From Ephydatia muelleri (lineage: Eukaryota > Porifera > Demospongiae > Spongillida > Spongillidae): 64,000 bases of DNA. Positions 60,623 through 64,000 of the stretch are shown in pieces. The DNA lies in contig JABACO010000016.1 of the NCBI GenBank assembly GCA_013339895.1, positions 5,906,814 through 5,970,813 on the forward strand, written 5' to 3'. The translations under genes were made by a program, and so were the position numbers. How positions within the stretch are numbered: position 1 is the stretch's first letter; every line of letters starts with the position of its first letter. Below the pieces are notes generated by a model that was given only the letters and a program-made list of their open reading frames with translations, ran no database searches and had not been told where the DNA came from.

Positions 60623-61089
60623 TAAATGGTATGTGTAATTTTGTCCAGAGATGTCCCTGCTGGTGTACATGTACATGACTACAGGAGGACAGGAGAGAGG
60701 ATTGAGGGAGGGAGGGATGGAGGGGGAGGGAGGGAGGGGGAGGAAAGGAAGGAGGAAGTGAGAGAGTAGGTGAGACAGGAGAGAAAGAAGGACAGGAGGA
60801 AGTGAGGGAGTAGGTGAGACAGGAGAAGAAAGAAAGGAAGAGGAAGTGAGGGAGTAGGTGAGATAGGAGAGAAGAAAGGAAGGAGTAAAGGGTATAAGAG
60901 CAAAGAAAGATGGAACACAAACTAAGTGATTGAAGTGTACACAATGTACCTGGGCAGGCTGGCTGCAGCATGATGACGCCCAACACCACGTTCCAACTGG
61001 AGTGCAGTGCCTGTGGGCGTGACTGGAGGACCTGTCCAACAGATAACGTACTGAGCACAGATCATATACATAGTACCATGCACACTGTT

Positions 61090-61330
61090 ATGGCGCATGT
61101 TGCACACAGTAGCAGAGAAGACATACATGTACATGTACAAAGTGAGGGGAGGAGGCCGGTGGTGTTGTAGCTGATCACAGTAAGGGCAGGGACACCCGCC
61201 AGAGCACCATTGCAATACAAACTGAAGTTGATGAGGATGCCATTTACTGTGAGTTGGCAAGTCCCAAGACATAATGATGTAGGTGGAGCCCACATTCTGC
61301 ACTGACACAGCATCAAATCCATCCGGTGCT
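61090..61330 (-). pseudogene. FN3-like fragment, copy C
   Basis: Counterpart of 19405-19640. The motif is split over two frames (DAVSVQNVGSTYIIMSWDLP in one, NGILINFSLYCNG in another) by single-base indels. Confidence 0.4.
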
Positions 61331-62084
61331 GGGGGAAGGAGGGGGAAGAGGATGACATCACATAACGAGATTGCACACAATCACATCACACATACATGTA
61401 CATGTATCATAGATTATCTATGCATGTATATAGTCAGTGACACACACATACACACGCACACACACATGCACACACACACATGCACACATTACACACATGC
61501 ACACACACACACATACACACACACACACACACATGCCCAACATGCCTGCTTCTCCTGTTGTGATATTCACGTATACGATGTAACTGACTACGCCGCTGGA
61601 CACAGCTATGGACATGTACATGTAGCCCACTTGGGGGGGGGGGGGGGGGGGGGGGGGGGCTACGCTACTAAATTCACATAGGCCTAGTATACTCACCAAA
61701 ACACCTGCGTCTCAGAAGATGAAAGCATGAAGGGCATACGTAGTTTGATCCCTGCATGGATCATTGTGCCTAATTGATGCGCTCCACTTCTCTCCAGTGC
61801 AACAGCTGATAAGTTAATTTTTAATTTGTGAATCGGTACAATTATAATTGTAATTCAAATTGTCTTGATAGTTACGTCACAGCTATTAAAGTTTATAACC
61901 TACCTAGCCGTTTGTAACTTATCGTTTATGAATAAATTATGCGCGGTAGAAGAATTAAATTTTTGTCTTGATTTTAGTTTACGAATGGTTCATAGTATAA
62001 TCTTATAAAGCACAGATTCACAATCAGTCCGATTTATCGTAAATTATAAACGTGGTTGAAATTCAATTAAAAATAAAAAGCAAG

Positions 62085-62540
62085 ATGACCGCCTATGTAT
62101 GGGCCATTTCTCCATATGATCCGTCTAAGTCGTTTCCTTTTCCAAAACGTTCGCTTGGATCGAAGGGTGAAACGCGCTCGTTTAGAGCAGAGTGGTGTGA
62201 AAGGCACAGCTGATCATAAATGTTATTGCAGAAGAGTTTGTTCGAGGTAACGAACACTGCCTGAGCCAGTTTGGTCATTATATATAATATGTATGCAACA
62301 TTTCAAAATTCAAATGTACAATCGCAATTTCGATTTCATAGCATGATTTTTGGGCGGCGAACTGCAGTGAAATTCCTTATGGTTTAGGACGTTAATAATG
62401 CATAATTTGTAAAGCTTCTGGGGCTCCGCCCCAGACCCCGATAGGGGAGCTTACAGCGCTCCCCCATACCCCCTGGCTGGGTGGGAGGGGGTGTAACCCC
62501 TCCCGCAACCACCCCCTTCATTGTTATTCATTTGCCGGAC
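62085..62540 (+). pseudogene. hAT N-terminal exon plus 3' end, copy C
   Basis: Same residues as copy A (PFPKRSLGSKGETRSFRAEW) from the ATG at 62085, then the ctggggctccgccccag block at 62415. No substitution was seen in the 42-codon segment. Confidence 0.45.
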
Positions 62541-62566
62541 CAATGTTTTGTACCTCCAACGCCCAT

Positions 62567-62698
62567 GTTGGAGGTTGACACCATCGACAATGTGAAGGCC
62601 AAGATCCAGGACAAGGAAGGCATTCCACCAGACCAACAGCAACTCATCTTCACTGGCAAACAGCTTGAAGACGGGCATACCCTGAGCTACTATAACAA
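62567..62698 (+). pseudogene. Ubiquitin fragment, copy C
   Basis: Same truncated unit as copy A ([20 protein letters not shown] through [11 protein letters not shown]), again directly left of transposon Y. Confidence 0.9.
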
Positions 62699-63204
62699 AA
62701 ACAGAATAATGCATTACACTCCATGTCACTCAAAGTTATTTGAGTGACAATAAAATAAAAGTGGATGTCAAATACCTAGTGATTGTCACTAGACCAATAT
62801 GCTCACTTTTTTTAGATCAATGAAATACACATCCATGAGTGGGTGTGATTTTAGGGTATGCACATTAAATAAACCCAGGCGCAATAGGGAATTCAACCTG
62901 CACGTGCATAACTAGTGAACTACCTGTGCCATCAACAGAAGGACCTCCACCTGTACCATCAACAGAAGGACCTCCATCTGTGCCATCAACAGAATATTGA
63001 TCTATCACAGATTTCCAAGATGACCAGTAAATATACAGTGTTGTGTCTTGAATATTACTTACCATGCCCCTCCATATGCTGACTTGAACAATGTTACTTT
63101 CTCATCATCAATGTGTTTCTCTATGAATTGCGGCATGACATAATGCAAGGATGGCTGATCATCAGTGAGGATGGCTGACTCATGGTCAGATGTCTTCTTG
63201 CTGA

Positions 63205-64000
63205 GAAGTTGATCTTTGACACACTAAGAGTAGTCGATTGCATTTGGATCAAACAAGAAAAGGCCACTCCTTTTAAAACTATTCTTCACTGTTTCGTCTG
63301 TTATCTGATCCACTGCCAACTTGAGAACCTTGGGGAAGCTTTTGTTAGTTATCACATGGTTTGAGGTGGAAGTCTTCCATCTCTGTTGGCTTTCTCCCAC
63401 AACCCCTTCAATGGCTTAAAAACTGATACGTCTAAAGGGTTGAAGCATGTAGTGGAGTTTGGGTAAAAGTGCTACCAAGATAATCCCGTTGGATGCACAG
63501 AAGTCACAAGTCTCAGGGGAGAGGTGTGACCTGCGACCATCAGCAAAAATCCAGTACATCTTTGTACTTGGTGTTCAGTAAGCCAGGGATTGAAAACCTG
63601 GGTATGTAATCGAAGAATGTTACAGTTGTCATCCAACCACTATCTGACTAAAGCCCAACTAGGATCTACACTCCCCACCAGCTTCTATTACGTCATATGG
63701 GATGCTCTGCTTGTAGGAGTAAAACTGTCTTGGGTGGTGCCAAACTTCCATTGGCAGAATATCCCGTCAGCACAGTTAGGAGGCCCTCTTTGTCATTCTC
63801 CTTGCATGACACCTGCAAAAAGCTCTTACAATTAACAGGCCCCAATACTGTGCCCTTTTTCTTGGCAAGTAGGAACTGTGACTCATCAAAGTTAAATACT
63901 CTAGGATTTAGGAGAATATCTCCAGCTCCTTCCTGCTGAATGATGTAAGCCGCAATATCAGCGAACCACTTGCGAATATGAAACTTTGTTACAGTGGCCC
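63205..64000 (-). pseudogene. Pogo-like transposase, copy C, cut by the window edge
   Basis: C-terminal and central part of the transposase, with the expected QPLDVSVFKPLK region near 63400 and additional frameshifts (for example ccaccagc at 63676). The N-terminal part is outside the window. Confidence 0.8.

Larger units (their letters stand above)
59142..64000 (+). repeat. Segmental duplication, copy C
   Basis: Co-linear with 17341-22297. It starts at the same base of gcattgcttcc/ccattgcttcc and runs off the window. Compared with A it has shorter CA and GGGA arrays, several TGCATGC-type insertions and many one-base indels. Confidence 0.95.

Overview
The window is animal nuclear DNA. It has spliced genes with GT/AG introns, a seven-unit polyubiquitin gene, TATA and CCAAT-box promoters, long CA/GT and GGGA microsatellites, and a very high density of decayed transposons. 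Transposon-borne HECT ligases, rve-type integrases, SWIM/YqaJ-type proteins and ZMYM-like hAT transposases together suggest a marine non-bilaterian metazoan such as a sponge or cnidarian. The species cannot be fixed from the sequence. There is one scaffold gap of exactly 1000 N (58007-59006).

1-12.6 kb: a large foldback element. Two inverted arms of 1,956 bp (1-1956 and 10661-12616) match with no indel anywhere I aligned them. Between them lie two divergent genes that look intact. One is a 12-exon HECT E3 ubiquitin ligase gene (minus strand, 2212-5496). The other is a two-exon DDE integrase gene (plus strand, 9520-11194) whose last exon lies inside the right arm. The 4 kb between them holds minisatellites and two small elements. 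This HECT plus integrase pair is the best candidate in the window for an unusual mobile system.

12.6-25.4 kb and 59.1-64 kb: low-content DNA with microsatellites, then a segmental duplication (17341-22297 and 59142-64000). It carries an FN3-like relic, a hAT N-terminal relic, a ubiquitin fragment, and a decayed transposon (copy Y) with a pogo-like transposase and a SWIM/YqaJ-type protein. A third copy of Y lies at 44.9-49.9 kb, next to a broken ubiquitin gene with a recognisable promoter. That arrangement suggests where the ubiquitin fragment came from.

25.5-30.6 kb: a decayed Ty3/Gypsy retrotransposon with a 174-bp 3' LTR; then an array of 11 palindromic units, most with an octamer (ATTTGCAT); then an odd two-unit ubiquitin gene with no diglycines.

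30.6-39.6 kb: a large inverted duplication of a decayed reverse-transcriptase element. A 35-bp minisatellite has expanded next to its YxDD motif.

41.7-44.9 kb: the intact polyubiquitin gene (minus strand) and the broken ubiquitin locus (plus strand).

48-58 kb: further mobile elements, several with target-site duplications visible, another RT relic, a near-perfect 42-bp-arm hairpin, and a possible 5' exon cut off by the gap.

Almost all recognisable coding potential is either ubiquitin-related (HECT ligase, polyubiquitin, diubiquitin-like) or transposon-derived. Differences among duplicated copies are dominated by short indels, so some 'frameshifts' could be consensus errors.
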